Translations under genes and position numbers: made by a program
Source: Gemmataceae bacterium
Lineage (GTDB): Bacteria; Planctomycetota; Planctomycetia; Gemmatales; Gemmataceae
Length of the DNA: 25,865 nucleotides
Assembly: GCA_020847555.1 (NCBI GenBank)
Contig: JADLBT010000201.1
Location: 1-25,865, forward strand
Direction of reading: 5' to 3'
In this document: piece by piece, positions 9,663-17,696 of the stretch
Layout: every line of letters starts with the position of its first letter
How positions within the stretch are numbered: the first letter of the stretch is position 1
Notes under the pieces: generated by a model
What the model was told of the DNA's origin: nothing
What the model saw: the letters and a program-made list of their open reading frames with translations, nothing else
Databases searched by the model: none

Positions 9663-10739
9663 TTAGCGCCCCTTCGACCACGCCTCGCGGAAGAAGCGCA
9701 CCCAGTTGCCGTGCAGGATACCCTCGATCGCCTCGTCCTTGTAGCCGCGCTGCCGCAGCAACTCGGGCAGCCGTTGCAGGTCGGCGATCGTGTCCAGGTC
9801 ACACGGCGACTGCTCCTTGCCGAACCCGCCGTCGAGGTCCGTGCCGACGGCGGCGTGGCGCGGGTTACCGGCCAGCTGGCACACCCGATCGATGTGATCG
9901 ACCATCGCCTCCAGCTTGACCAGCTTCGGATCGCTCTCGCCGCGCACCCAGTCGGGGTGCAGCATCCAGTTGTCGAGCGCCGTCCCGATCACCGCGCCGC
10001 GACTCACCAGACGCTTGATCTGGTCGTCGGTCAGCTGCCGCTGGTTCGGCACCAGGGCGCGGCAGTTATGGTGGCTGGCCAGCACCGGCCCGCCGTAGAT
10101 GTCGAGCGCCTCGTCGAAGCACTGGTCCGACAGGTGGGTCGCGTCGAGGATCATGCCGACGCGCTCCATCGCGCGCAGCAGCGCCGGACCGTCCGGGAAC
10201 AGTCCGCCCTCGGTGCCGGTGCCGTGGGCGTAGGGGCTGACGCCGTAGTGCGCTGGGCCGATGATGCGCAGGCCGGCGTGCCACCACTCCTCCACCTGTT
10301 CCGGCGACAGGACCGAATCGGCCCCCTCCATGCTCAGGATGAACCCGAGCGGCTCGGTCGTCGTCTCCTCGTCGCGCTGCCAGGCGGTGATGTGCGCGTC
10401 GAGCGTCGGTGCGTCCTTGATCCAGCGCAGCAGGCCGTCCTGCTCCAGCGCCCGGTAGTACGCCAGCTGGCCGTAAGAGGCGGCGTAGGCGGCCTGCATT
10501 GACGAGTAGCGCTGGATGGCCGGCATCAGGTTCGGCCGGTACAGCCGCGGCAGCAGGGTGGCGATGAAGACTGCGACCTTGCCGCGGCGCAGGTCCGGGA
10601 ATGCGACCGTGTTGCAGCCGCGGCCCTTCCCCTCCATGCCCGCCTCGTTGCGGCGGATCTGCTCGACCGATTGGCGCAGGTCGCGGTTCCAGTCGATGGC
10701 GTTCCAGGCGAGGTCGAGGTGTGCATCGAAGACGATCAT
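9663..10739 (-). CDS. M19 family (renal-type) dipeptidase
   Basis: This is a zinc dipeptidase of 358 residues. The expected binuclear metal ligands are all visible: His7 and Asp9 in DAHLD, Glu138 in SMEGAD, His202 in ATHLS, His223 in SHHNCRAL and Asp301 in GTDLDGG. The family blocks Arg228, Asn232 and GNWVRFFRE near the C-terminus are also present. There is no signal peptide (it begins MIVFDAHLDLAW), so it is probably cytoplasmic and cleaves imported dipeptides or related amides. AAGGA lies upstream of the ATG. It follows the DcuC-like gene by 61 bases on the same strand and is probably co-transcribed with it. It converges on hypE with 28 bases between. Confidence 0.93.
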   Translation of the reverse strand: MIVFDAHLDLAWNAIDWNRDLRQSVEQIRRNEAGMEGKGRGCNTVAFPDLRRGKVAVFIATLLPRLYRPNLMPAIQRYSSMQAAYAASYGQLAYYRALEQDGLLRWIKDAPTLDAHITAWQRDEETTTEPLGFILSMEGADSVLSPEQVEEWWHAGLRIIGPAHYGVSPYAHGTGTEGGLFPDGPALLRAMERVGMILDATHLSDQCFDEALDIYGGPVLASHHNCRALVPNQRQLTDDQIKRLVSRGAVIGTALDNWMLHPDWVRGESDPKLVKLEAMVDHIDRVCQLAGNPRHAAVGTDLDGGFGKEQSPCDLDTIADLQRLPELLRQRGYKDEAIEGILHGNWVRFFREAWSKGR

Positions 10740-10800
10740 GGTGGGAATCCTTGTGGTGGCAAGCGGGGCTGGCAGGCACTCGAGGAGCCAGGGGTCGCCC

Positions 10801-12315
10801 TCAGCCCGATGCCATGAAGATAGCGGCCACGATGACGGCGGCCATCCCCGCCAGTAATGGAATGGCGACGCGGCGGGCCAGGTCGAGCGGGCTGGTCCCG
10901 GTCAGCGTGCCGCACATCAGGACGACTGCCGCCACCGGGGACATCGTCCGGCCGGCTGCCGACGCAAGCGACACAACTGCTCCGACCAGGGCCGGGTCGA
11001 TCCCGAGCTGCAGCGCCGGCTCGGCGAAGAACGCGAACAGGCTCTGGGTCGAGGCCATACCCGACCCGCACAGCGCCGCGAACCCGAGCGGCAGGCTCCC
11101 GGCCAGCGGCAGCAGCAGCCACGGGGCCGCCCGGATCAGCTCGCCGAACAGATCGGCCAGGCCGATGGCGGCTACCCCCTCGCCCAGGCAGTTGGCCGTC
11201 ACGATCAGGGAGATGATGTGGGTGAATCCGTACCCCGCCCCGCCGAAGAACGCGGCCGCCACTCCCAGCGCCTTGCCCCAGGTCGCCAGCGCGGCGACCA
11301 CGACGCCGACCAGCATCGCGGCTCCGATCAGGCGACTGTCGAACAGCCCCCGTTCCGCAGGCGCCAGCTGCTCGTACGTCCGGGGCGGCGAAGCCGGTCC
11401 GGTTCGCGCGGCGCGTCCGGTTTTCTTCGGTGCCTCCAGCAGCCAGTCCGGCGGGATCTCCACCCGCCGCAGCGGGGGCGCGGTCAGGAACAGCAGCAGC
11501 AGGGGCAACAGCGGAATCAGCGCCTTCGCCGGGTTGACGCGGAACTCCCCCGGATTCGCCTCGCTGCCGGTGGTCGGAAGGAAGGTCTGTTCCCCGGTGG
11601 ACGGCGGGGCGGTGCTCGCTGCGGCGGACTCCGATACCGTGGAGCCATCGGACGGTGGCCCTGCCTGGGCACGCCGTTCGGCCCGGATCGACAGGAACCA
11701 GAAGACGCTCGTCGCGCCCGCCAGGCCGAGGAAGTTGAGCGGAGCGATCTGCGCCACCACCTCCGCGGTGGTCAGCCCGGGTGAGGCCTTGTGAAGACCC
11801 TGGGCGGCTGCCTCTGTCTCCTCAACACTGGTGCGCAGCTCCGGCGCGCCCGGGTTGAACAGCTCGCCGCCGATCGAGGCGCCGAGCAGCAGCGCTGCCC
11901 CAATCGTGACCGGAGTCAGGCGCGCCGCCAGCAGGATCGGGATGACCACCGCCCCGAGCGTGACCGCGGTGCTCGTCTGGCTGACGACGGGGACGTTCAC
12001 CAGGAACCCGACCGCCACGGTGCCCGGGATCAGCAGCGGGCGGACGAGCTGGACGGGGCGGATGAGGAGGTGAACCAGGTGCTGGTCGCACCCGGTGTAG
12101 CGCAGCACATACGCGAACCCCATCGCCGTGCAGATCGGGACGACAAAGCGCTCGTTGGAGAACGTGGCCAGGAAGACGCGCACAATTGCCATCGGCTGGC
12201 CGCCGAGCGCGCCGAGCGCCAGGGCCGCACCGAGCAGGGCCAGGCGGACGTCGATGCCGCGGTAAACCGCCACGACGGCCAGGAAGATCACCACCAGACC
12301 GAGCGCCAGGACCAT
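10801..12315 (-). CDS. DcuC-like C4-dicarboxylate/anion carrier
   Basis: This is a 504-residue inner-membrane carrier with about 11-12 hydrophobic segments. The GASIGGELFNPGAPE block (about 145-159) is characteristic of the anaerobic C4-dicarboxylate carrier family DcuC and relatives. A second conserved half has CGSGMASTQSLFAFF near the C-terminus. Known members exchange or export succinate, fumarate or malate, but substrate cannot be read from sequence. The ATG at 12315 was chosen because GGGGGA precedes it and the first membrane helix starts there; an ATG 70 codons upstream would add a tail read from repeat DNA. Two hydrophilic Pro/Ser/Thr-rich stretches (about 212-262 and 280-325) make the middle loop longer than usual. 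It is the first gene of a likely pair with the M19 dipeptidase. Confidence 0.82.
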   Translation of the reverse strand: MVLALGLVVIFLAVVAVYRGIDVRLALLGAALALGALGGQPMAIVRVFLATFSNERFVVPICTAMGFAYVLRYTGCDQHLVHLLIRPVQLVRPLLIPGTVAVGFLVNVPVVSQTSTAVTLGAVVIPILLAARLTPVTIGAALLLGASIGGELFNPGAPELRTSVEETEAAAQGLHKASPGLTTAEVVAQIAPLNFLGLAGATSVFWFLSIRAERRAQAGPPSDGSTVSESAAASTAPPSTGEQTFLPTTGSEANPGEFRVNPAKALIPLLPLLLLFLTAPPLRRVEIPPDWLLEAPKKTGRAARTGPASPPRTYEQLAPAERGLFDSRLIGAAMLVGVVVAALATWGKALGVAAAFFGGAGYGFTHIISLIVTANCLGEGVAAIGLADLFGELIRAAPWLLLPLAGSLPLGFAALCGSGMASTQSLFAFFAEPALQLGIDPALVGAVVSLASAAGRTMSPVAAVVLMCGTLTGTSPLDLARRVAIPLLAGMAAVIVAAIFMASG

Positions 12316-12343
12316 TACCGTCGTTCCCCCGGGGTGCGTTTTG

Positions 12344-12402
12344 CCAGCCCGGAACGCCAGCGCCGGACGCTTGTTGCGTCCGGCGCTGGCGCTCCGGGCT
12401 GG
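12344..12402. repeat. Long near-perfect palindrome (family A)
   Basis: The 27-base arm at 12344-12370 pairs with 12376-12402 at 26 of 27 positions around the loop TTGTT. The inner arm GCGCTGGCGCTC also occurs in the 3702-3780 palindrome. It lies in the divergent gap between the DcuC-like gene and the tolC-like gene, starting 28 bases upstream of the former, so it may lie in that gene's leader or promoter. Confidence 0.85.
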
Positions 12403-12438
12403 TGGGTAGGTGTGTCGTTTCGCGCGCTGCCTTGAGCG

Positions 12439-12503
12439 AAAGGCGGCGTCCGCTTTTTTATCGCCTTTGGCTGGCGCGGGAGAACCGGCACGCCCGATAT
12501 AAC
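12439..12503. promoter_or_regulatory. Divergent gap: small hairpin and -10-like box
   Basis: AAAGGCG (12439-12445) can pair with CGCCTTT (12462-12468), with a run of six T between them. Downstream, TATAAC (12498-12503) could be a -10 box for the tolC-like gene, 57 bases before its ATG. No matching -35 is seen. The assignments are tentative. Confidence 0.25.
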
Positions 12504-12560
12504 CGTCACGGGCGAGCAACGCCATTCCGGCGCCCGTTGCGCCTGGGAGGAGGAGGTAAG

Positions 12561-14318
12561 ATGCGGAACCGTAGCTGGTCCCGGCGTGCGGTCCTGGCGC
12601 TGCTGGTTGTCGTGGGGACGGCTGGCGCCGGCATGGCCGTCCGCTCCGTCTTCGCCGAAGACCGCGTCTTACCCATGCCGCCTCCCATGGCGACGTGCGG
12701 GGTCGCCCCCGCCGGACTCGCCCCGCCGCTGGCGACCCCCTGTGACCAGCCGCTCCCGATCAACCTCCCGACCGCACTGCACCTCAGCCAGGTTCGGCCG
12801 CTCGATATCGCGATCGCGTCCGAGCGCATCCGCGTCGCCAGCGCTGAGCTGCAGCGCGCCCAGGTGCTGTGGCTCCCGACCGTGTATTTCGGCGCCGACT
12901 ACTACCGCCACGACGGCCAGTTGCAGGACGTCGGCGGGACCATCTTCGGCACCAGCAAGAGCGCCCTGCTGTTCGGCGTCGGCCCCAGCGCCGTCTTCGC
13001 CGTCACCGACGCGGTGTTCGCGCCGCTGGCGGCCCGCCAGGTAGTGCGCGCCCGCGACGCCGACCTGCAGGCGGCCAGCAACGACACCTTGCTCGCGGTC
13101 GCCGAGGCGTACTTCCACGTCCAGCAGGCACGCGGTGAGTTGGCCGGGGCCATCGACACCGTCCGCCGGGCCGAGGAACTGGTGCGCCGGGCTGAGCAGC
13201 TGGCTCCACGTCTTGCGCCCCAGGCCGAGGCCGACCGCACTCGCGCCGAACTGGCCCGTCGGCGGCAGGCCGTCCAGACGGCTCGCGAGCGCTGGCAGGT
13301 TGCCAGCGCCGAGCTGGCGCGGCTGCTGCGGCTCGATGCCGCGGCCCTGGTCAGCCCGCTGGAGCCGCCGCACCTGCTCATCCACCTCGTCAAGCCCGAA
13401 TGTCCGCCGGAGCAGCTCATCGCGCTGGCCCGGGCCAGCCGGCCCGAACTCGCGGCGCGGCAGGCTCTCGTCCAGGCCACCCTGCAGCGCGTTCGGCAGG
13501 AGCGCTGGCGCCCGCTGATCCCCAGCGTATGGCTGCGCGGCGCGTCCACCAACCCCGCCGGCACGCTGGCGGCCGGCGCGTTCGGCGGCGGGATCAACGA
13601 CCGCATCGGCGACTTCAGCATGCGCAGCGACTTCGACATCCAGCTCCTGTGGGAGCTGCAGAACCTCGGCCTGGGGAACATGGCGCGCGTCAACGCCAGC
13701 AAGGCCGAGTACCACCTCTCGCTGCTGGAGCAAACGCGCGTTCAGGACCGGATCGCGGCGGAGGTGGTGCAGGCGCTGGCCCAGGCCCGGTCGGCGGCCC
13801 TGCGGCTGCGCGAGGCGGAGCAAGGCACGCGCAGCGCCGTCGCGTCGGCGACGAAGAACTTCGAGGGACTGGGGCAGACGCGCGGGGCGGGCAACCTGCT
13901 CCAGCTGGTGATCCGCCCGCAGGAGGCGGTCGCGGCTGTGCAGGCGCTGGCCCAGGCATACGGCGATTATTACGCGGCGGCGGCCGACTACAACCGGGCG
14001 CAATTCCGACTGTACCGCGCCCTCGGCAACCCGGCCCAGGAACTGACGGAGCGCGGCATGCTCTGCCCGCCGGCGCCGACCCACCTCCCGGACCCGAGTC
14101 CGGCCGACGCCGCGGAGAGCGCAACGGACCAGCCGCCGAAGCCGCCCGCCGCAGCGCCGGCCATCGGCGGCGCCCTCCCGCTCCCGCCCGGGGCGAGGCT
14201 GGAACCGCCGGCCGAGCCGGTCGGGACCGGGCTGCCGCACCCCACTCCTCTCCCGGCGGGCAATGATCCCGTCCAGGTGCTGCCGCCGCTGCCGGCCCGT
14301 GTGTCCGACAGGCCGTGA
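12561..14318 (+). CDS. TolC-family outer-membrane efflux protein
   Basis: This 585-residue protein is of the outer-membrane factor (TolC/OEP) type, which forms a trimeric exit duct for efflux pumps or type I secretion. A signal peptide with arginines and a hydrophobic core (AVLALLVVVGTAGAG) covers about the first 33 residues. Two OEP-like halves follow, each with long alanine/arginine-rich helices that would form the periplasmic barrel, for example around QAEADRTRAELARRR and AEVVQALAQARSAALRLREAEQ. From about residue 500 there is a Pro/Ala-rich tail of some 85 residues, probably disordered. Overlapping AGGAGG repeats precede the ATG at 12561. No membrane-fusion or inner-membrane pump gene is adjacent, so its partner is encoded elsewhere. 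A terminator-like hairpin follows at 14335. Confidence 0.88.
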   Translation: MRNRSWSRRAVLALLVVVGTAGAGMAVRSVFAEDRVLPMPPPMATCGVAPAGLAPPLATPCDQPLPINLPTALHLSQVRPLDIAIASERIRVASAELQRAQVLWLPTVYFGADYYRHDGQLQDVGGTIFGTSKSALLFGVGPSAVFAVTDAVFAPLAARQVVRARDADLQAASNDTLLAVAEAYFHVQQARGELAGAIDTVRRAEELVRRAEQLAPRLAPQAEADRTRAELARRRQAVQTARERWQVASAELARLLRLDAAALVSPLEPPHLLIHLVKPECPPEQLIALARASRPELAARQALVQATLQRVRQERWRPLIPSVWLRGASTNPAGTLAAGAFGGGINDRIGDFSMRSDFDIQLLWELQNLGLGNMARVNASKAEYHLSLLEQTRVQDRIAAEVVQALAQARSAALRLREAEQGTRSAVASATKNFEGLGQTRGAGNLLQLVIRPQEAVAAVQALAQAYGDYYAAAADYNRAQFRLYRALGNPAQELTERGMLCPPAPTHLPDPSPADAAESATDQPPKPPAAAPAIGGALPLPPGARLEPPAEPVGTGLPHPTPLPAGNDPVQVLPPLPARVSDRP

Positions 14319-14334
14319 ACGAGGTTGCTTGTAA

Positions 14335-14364
14335 AAAGCCCACGGGGCGTTACCCGTGGGCTTT
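14335..14364. terminator. Terminator-like hairpin after the tolC-like gene (family B core)
   Basis: AAAGCCCACGGG (14335-14346) pairs perfectly with CCCGTGGGCTTT (14353-14364) around GCGTTA. It lies 16 bases after the tolC-like stop. The + strand T run is only three bases; the - strand would have five. The same core is found in the larger palindrome at 18844-18916. Confidence 0.6.
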
Positions 14365-14491
14365 CCAGGAGACCGCTGGCACCATTGACACATTTACAAT
14401 CCCACTGTTTTTTCAACACCCCCTGGCTTCGGAGGGCGTGGGTGCGGTAAGATGACTATCCGTTTACCTGCCACCCCGACGGAGCCCCACC
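14365..14491 (+). promoter_or_regulatory. Upstream region of the DUF1549 gene
   Basis: TTGACA (14385-14390) is a consensus -35, but the sequence 17 bases on is a T run (14408-14413), a poor -10. TACAAT (14395-14400) and TAAGAT (14448-14453) are -10-like without good -35 partners. The promoter of the three-gene operon is likely here, but its exact position is unclear. Confidence 0.3.
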
Positions 14492-16093
14492 ATGCTCCCC
14501 TGCCTCGCGAATCGAATCGGCGCCCCCGCTGCCTTCTTGCTTGTGATCGGTGCCGCCGCTCCTGGCCGTGCCGAGGACAAACCGCTCCGCCAGATGATCG
14601 ACGCGGAGGTGCGGGCCGGGTGGCAGCGCGAGAAGGCGACGCCAGCGCCGCGGGCGGATGACGCCGCTTTCCTGCGCCGCGTCTACCTCGACCTCGTCGG
14701 CACCATCCCGACATACGACGAGGTCAAGCGTTTCCTCGCCGACACCGACTCGCAGAAGCGCACCAAACTCATCGACCGCTTGCTCGCCGACCCACGCTTC
14801 GCCGCCCACCAGGCCGACGTCTGGGATCTTACGCTGTTCGGCCGCAACCCGCCGGGCGGCGACGCCACGCGCAAGCGGGACGAGTTCAGGAAGTGGCTCG
14901 CCGCGAAGTTCGCCGCCAACGAGCCGTATGACCAGTGGGTGCGCGAGTTGCTCCTGGCGGAGAAGGAGGGGCCGGAACTGTTCTACGTCCAGTTCCGCAA
15001 CCAGCCGGAGGAGGCGACCGTCGCGGTCACGCGCCTCTTCCTCGGCACCCAGTTGCAGTGCGCCCGCTGTCACGACCACCCGTTCGAGAGCCTGACGCAG
15101 CGCGATTTCTACGGCATGGCCGGCTTCTTCGTCCGCCTGGTCGTCGTCGAGGGCGGCAAGGGCCAGTTCCGCATCGGTGAGAAGAGTACCGGCGAGGTAC
15201 TGTTTACCGGGTCGGTGAAGGAGCAGCGGCCCGGCCAGAAGGGTACGCCCGTCCGGCCCAAGTTCCTCAACGGCCCGGAACTGAATGAGCCGCCGACCCC
15301 CAGGGGGTTCAAGGAACCGGACCTGAGGGGCAAGAAGGAATTGCCGCGGCCCCTGTTCTCGCGCAAGGAGAAGCTGGCGGCGTGGGTGACCGCGGCCGAT
15401 AATCCGTACTTCGCGCGAGCGGCCGTCAACCGCGTCTGGGCGCAGTTCCTCGGCCGCGGCATCGTTCACCCCGTCGATGACCTCAGCGGCAAGAACCGGC
15501 CGACCCACCCGGCTCTGCTCGACACGCTAACCCGCCACCTCGTCGCGACCCGCTTCGACCTGAAGGGTTTCATCCGCGAACTGGTCAACACCGAGACGTA
15601 CCAGCTCGCCTGCCGGGGTGAGGGGACCGACGCGATGCCGGTGGGGTTCGAGCGCGCTCGCGTCCGGCCGCTATCGTCGGAGGAATTGATGGCGGCGATC
15701 CGGACGGCGACGAACTTCGCCGCGACCGGGTTGAAGTGGCAGCAGACCGGGGCCGAGACGTATTTCCCGCTCTACTTCGGGTCGCCGAATGACGGTCAGG
15801 GCCACTTCCAGGGGAGCCTCGGCGAACACCTGTTTTTGAACAACAGCGGCCAGATCCGCCAGATCATCCAGGCGCGCAAGGGCAATCTCGCCGACGTGCT
15901 GGCGAAGTCCACCGCGCCGTGGGAGGAGCGCGTTGAGCGGCTGTTCCTCTCGATCCTGAGCCGGCCGCCAAGCGCCGCCGAACGGCAGCGCTTCGTCCAG
16001 CACCTGACGTCCGACCCGCGGGCGACGTCCGCCCTGGTCGAGGAGGCGATCTGGGTGCTCGTCAGCTGCTCGGAGTTCCGCTTCAACCACTGA
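14492..16093 (+). CDS. DUF1549/DUF1553 protein with CxxCH motif
   Basis: The 533-residue exported protein has the planctomycete DUF1549 plus DUF1553 architecture. The signal peptide is about 1-27 (ending AAAPGRA). DUF1549 starts near FLRRVYLDLVGTIPT and contains CARCHDHPFE, with Cys190, Cys193 and His194 forming a CxxCH heme-c-like motif. DUF1553 begins near LAAWVTAADNPYFARAAVNRVWAQFLGRG and ends with LVSCSEFRFNH, the usual C-terminus. Many relatives are 700-1000 residues long with an N-terminal cytochrome-like domain; this one lacks it. The biochemical role is unknown, though these proteins are regularly paired with DUF1501 proteins, as here. It is the first gene of a three-gene + strand unit, 131 bases before the DUF1501 gene. 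Confidence 0.92.
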   Translation: MLPCLANRIGAPAAFLLVIGAAAPGRAEDKPLRQMIDAEVRAGWQREKATPAPRADDAAFLRRVYLDLVGTIPTYDEVKRFLADTDSQKRTKLIDRLLADPRFAAHQADVWDLTLFGRNPPGGDATRKRDEFRKWLAAKFAANEPYDQWVRELLLAEKEGPELFYVQFRNQPEEATVAVTRLFLGTQLQCARCHDHPFESLTQRDFYGMAGFFVRLVVVEGGKGQFRIGEKSTGEVLFTGSVKEQRPGQKGTPVRPKFLNGPELNEPPTPRGFKEPDLRGKKELPRPLFSRKEKLAAWVTAADNPYFARAAVNRVWAQFLGRGIVHPVDDLSGKNRPTHPALLDTLTRHLVATRFDLKGFIRELVNTETYQLACRGEGTDAMPVGFERARVRPLSSEELMAAIRTATNFAATGLKWQQTGAETYFPLYFGSPNDGQGHFQGSLGEHLFLNNSGQIRQIIQARKGNLADVLAKSTAPWEERVERLFLSILSRPPSAAERQRFVQHLTSDPRATSALVEEAIWVLVSCSEFRFNH

Positions 16094-16103
16094 AAGAAAT
16101 GGG

Positions 16104-16204
16104 CTACAGATTAACGCAGATAACTCGGATAAAGAGAATAGAATAAGAGAGACGGGAACAGGCGAGGGGATGACGGTCGGGTCTTGATCTGTGTTCATCT
16201 GTGG
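16104..16204. repeat. Small inverted-repeat element (family C)
   Basis: CTACAGATTAACGCAGAT (16104-16121) is an inverted copy of 16187-16204 (ATCTGTGTTCATCTGTGG), matching at 15 of 18 positions. The 101-base element is AT-richer than its surroundings and has no coding content. ACAGAT...ACGCAGAT / ATCTGTGTTCATCTGTGG sequences recur between genes in many planctomycetes and some other bacteria. It fills most of the gap between the DUF1549 and DUF1501 genes. Confidence 0.7.
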
Positions 16205-16224
16205 CGAAACCTCGGAGATCAGGC

Positions 16225-17496
16225 ATGCGAACACCACACCCGGCGCACGAGCACCTCAGCCGTCGCGCCTTCCTGAAGGGCGCGCTCGCCACCGCGGGCG
16301 GGGCCGCCGTCGCCAACTGGGGCGGACTGTTCCACACCCAGTCCGCTGCCGCCGAGACCACGCGGCAGGCGAAGCGCTGCATCCTGCTGTGGATGAACGG
16401 CGGGGCCAGCCAGCTGGACACCTTCGACCTGAAGCCGGGACGGCGCACCGGCGGCCCGTTCCGGCCGATCCAGACGAACGTTAACGGTATCCAGGTTTGC
16501 GAATACCTGCCGCGCCTGGCCCGGATGGCCGACAAGCTGGGCATCATCCGCAGCATGCGCACCCAGTCGCCGGACCACCCGGACGGCATCTACCACATGC
16601 ACACCTGCTACCGGCAGGCCGAGCGGGTGCCGCACCCCGAGATCGGGGCGATGATTGCGCGCTACAACGGCAACCCGGACGCCGACCTGCCCAGCTTCGT
16701 GCGCCTGGGGCCGACCGGCAACGCCGGCGCCGGCTACCTCGGCCCGCGCTACGCCCCGTTCACGATCGGGCGCGACGGCCGCCTGCCATACTTCACCGAG
16801 CCTTACGTCAGTCCCCAGACCCAGCAGCGCCGCGGCGACCTGCTCCGCTTCGTGGAGAACGAGTTTGCCCGCGAGCACCGCGCCGAGCCGTTCGAGGCGC
16901 ACCGCCTCGCCGAGGCGCGGGCCTTGCGACTGATGCGGGCGCGGTCGGTCTTCGACATCAGCCGCGAGTGGCCGCAGGCACGCGCGCGCTACGGCGACAC
17001 CGCCTTCGGCCGCGGGTGCTTCCTGGCCCGCAAGCTCGTCGAGGCCGGCGTTCCGTTCGTCGAGATCGGCCAGGACAACTACGACAGCCACGCCGACAAT
17101 TTCGTCTGCCACAAGGCGAACATGGACGTACTCGACCCGGCGTGGTCCGGGCTGCTGCAGGATCTGCAGGAGCGCGGGCAGTTGGAGAACACGCTCGTCG
17201 TGTGGATGGGAGAGGTGGGCCGCACGCCGTACATCAACAACCGGGCTGGCCGCGATCACTTCATCCGCGCGTGGACGATTGTTCTCGCGGGCGGCGGGAT
17301 TCGCGGCGGCCAGGTGTACGGCGCCACCGACGCCGACGGCCGCGAGGTGCGCGACAACCCGGTCAGCGAGGGCGATCTGTTCGCGACGATCTACACCGCG
17401 CTGGGCATCAACCCGCGCGCCCGCCACTACGCCGGGCTGCGGCCGATCTGGGCCACGCCCGAGGGGGCACGCCCGATTCGCTCGTTGCTCGGGTAA
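16225..17496 (+). CDS. DUF1501 protein, Tat-exported sulfatase-like fold
   Basis: This 423-residue protein belongs to DUF1501, a family related to the alkaline phosphatase/sulfatase fold but without known activity. The N-terminus carries a twin-arginine signal, SRRAFLKGALA with Arg13 and Arg14, followed by an Ala/Gly-rich core; export in a folded state is expected. Family landmarks are ILLWMNGGASQLDTFDLKPG, the PHPEIGAM block, VEIGQDNYDSHADNF, VWMGEVGRTPYIN with GRDHF, and a C-terminal GINP...YAGLRPI segment. The ATG at 16225 was chosen because it puts the Tat motif close to the N-terminus and GGAG lies upstream. It is second in the operon between the DUF1549 and WD40 genes, the common planctomycete arrangement. 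Confidence 0.92.
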   Translation: MRTPHPAHEHLSRRAFLKGALATAGGAAVANWGGLFHTQSAAAETTRQAKRCILLWMNGGASQLDTFDLKPGRRTGGPFRPIQTNVNGIQVCEYLPRLARMADKLGIIRSMRTQSPDHPDGIYHMHTCYRQAERVPHPEIGAMIARYNGNPDADLPSFVRLGPTGNAGAGYLGPRYAPFTIGRDGRLPYFTEPYVSPQTQQRRGDLLRFVENEFAREHRAEPFEAHRLAEARALRLMRARSVFDISREWPQARARYGDTAFGRGCFLARKLVEAGVPFVEIGQDNYDSHADNFVCHKANMDVLDPAWSGLLQDLQERGQLENTLVVWMGEVGRTPYINNRAGRDHFIRAWTIVLAGGGIRGGQVYGATDADGREVRDNPVSEGDLFATIYTALGINPRARHYAGLRPIWATPEGARPIRSLLG

Positions 17497-17536
17497 CCGG
17501 ATACGAGCCGCAGCATCAGCGAGGGCTGGCACAAAG

Positions 17537-17696
17537 ACCACCGGGACGCAGAAACACAGAGAAGCACGAAAGCGAGGGTCGAGATGGACGGCCGAGGATC
17601 GAGGATCGACAAACAAGGGGGGCGGTCCGCGGTCTGGAGCTGCCGGCGCTCGACTTTCCTTTTGCTGTCTTCTCTGTGTCTCTGCCTTCCCGTGGT
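17537..17696. repeat. 160-base element with imperfect terminal inverted repeats (family D)
   Basis: The 28-base arm at 17537-17564 pairs with 17669-17696 at 24 of 28 positions; the shared core is CAGAGAAG / CTTCTCTG. The interior holds the short tandem CGAGGATCGAGGATCGAC. The left arm is in the gap after the DUF1501 gene, while the right arm and part of the interior lie inside the WD40 reading frame. No transposase or clear target duplication is seen. Confidence 0.65.

Noticed and set aside
12316..12525. 70-residue N-terminal extension of the DcuC-like carrier
   Set aside because: The added sequence is translated from the palindrome at 12344-12402 and is basic and polar; the ATG at 12315 has a ribosome site and starts the first helix.
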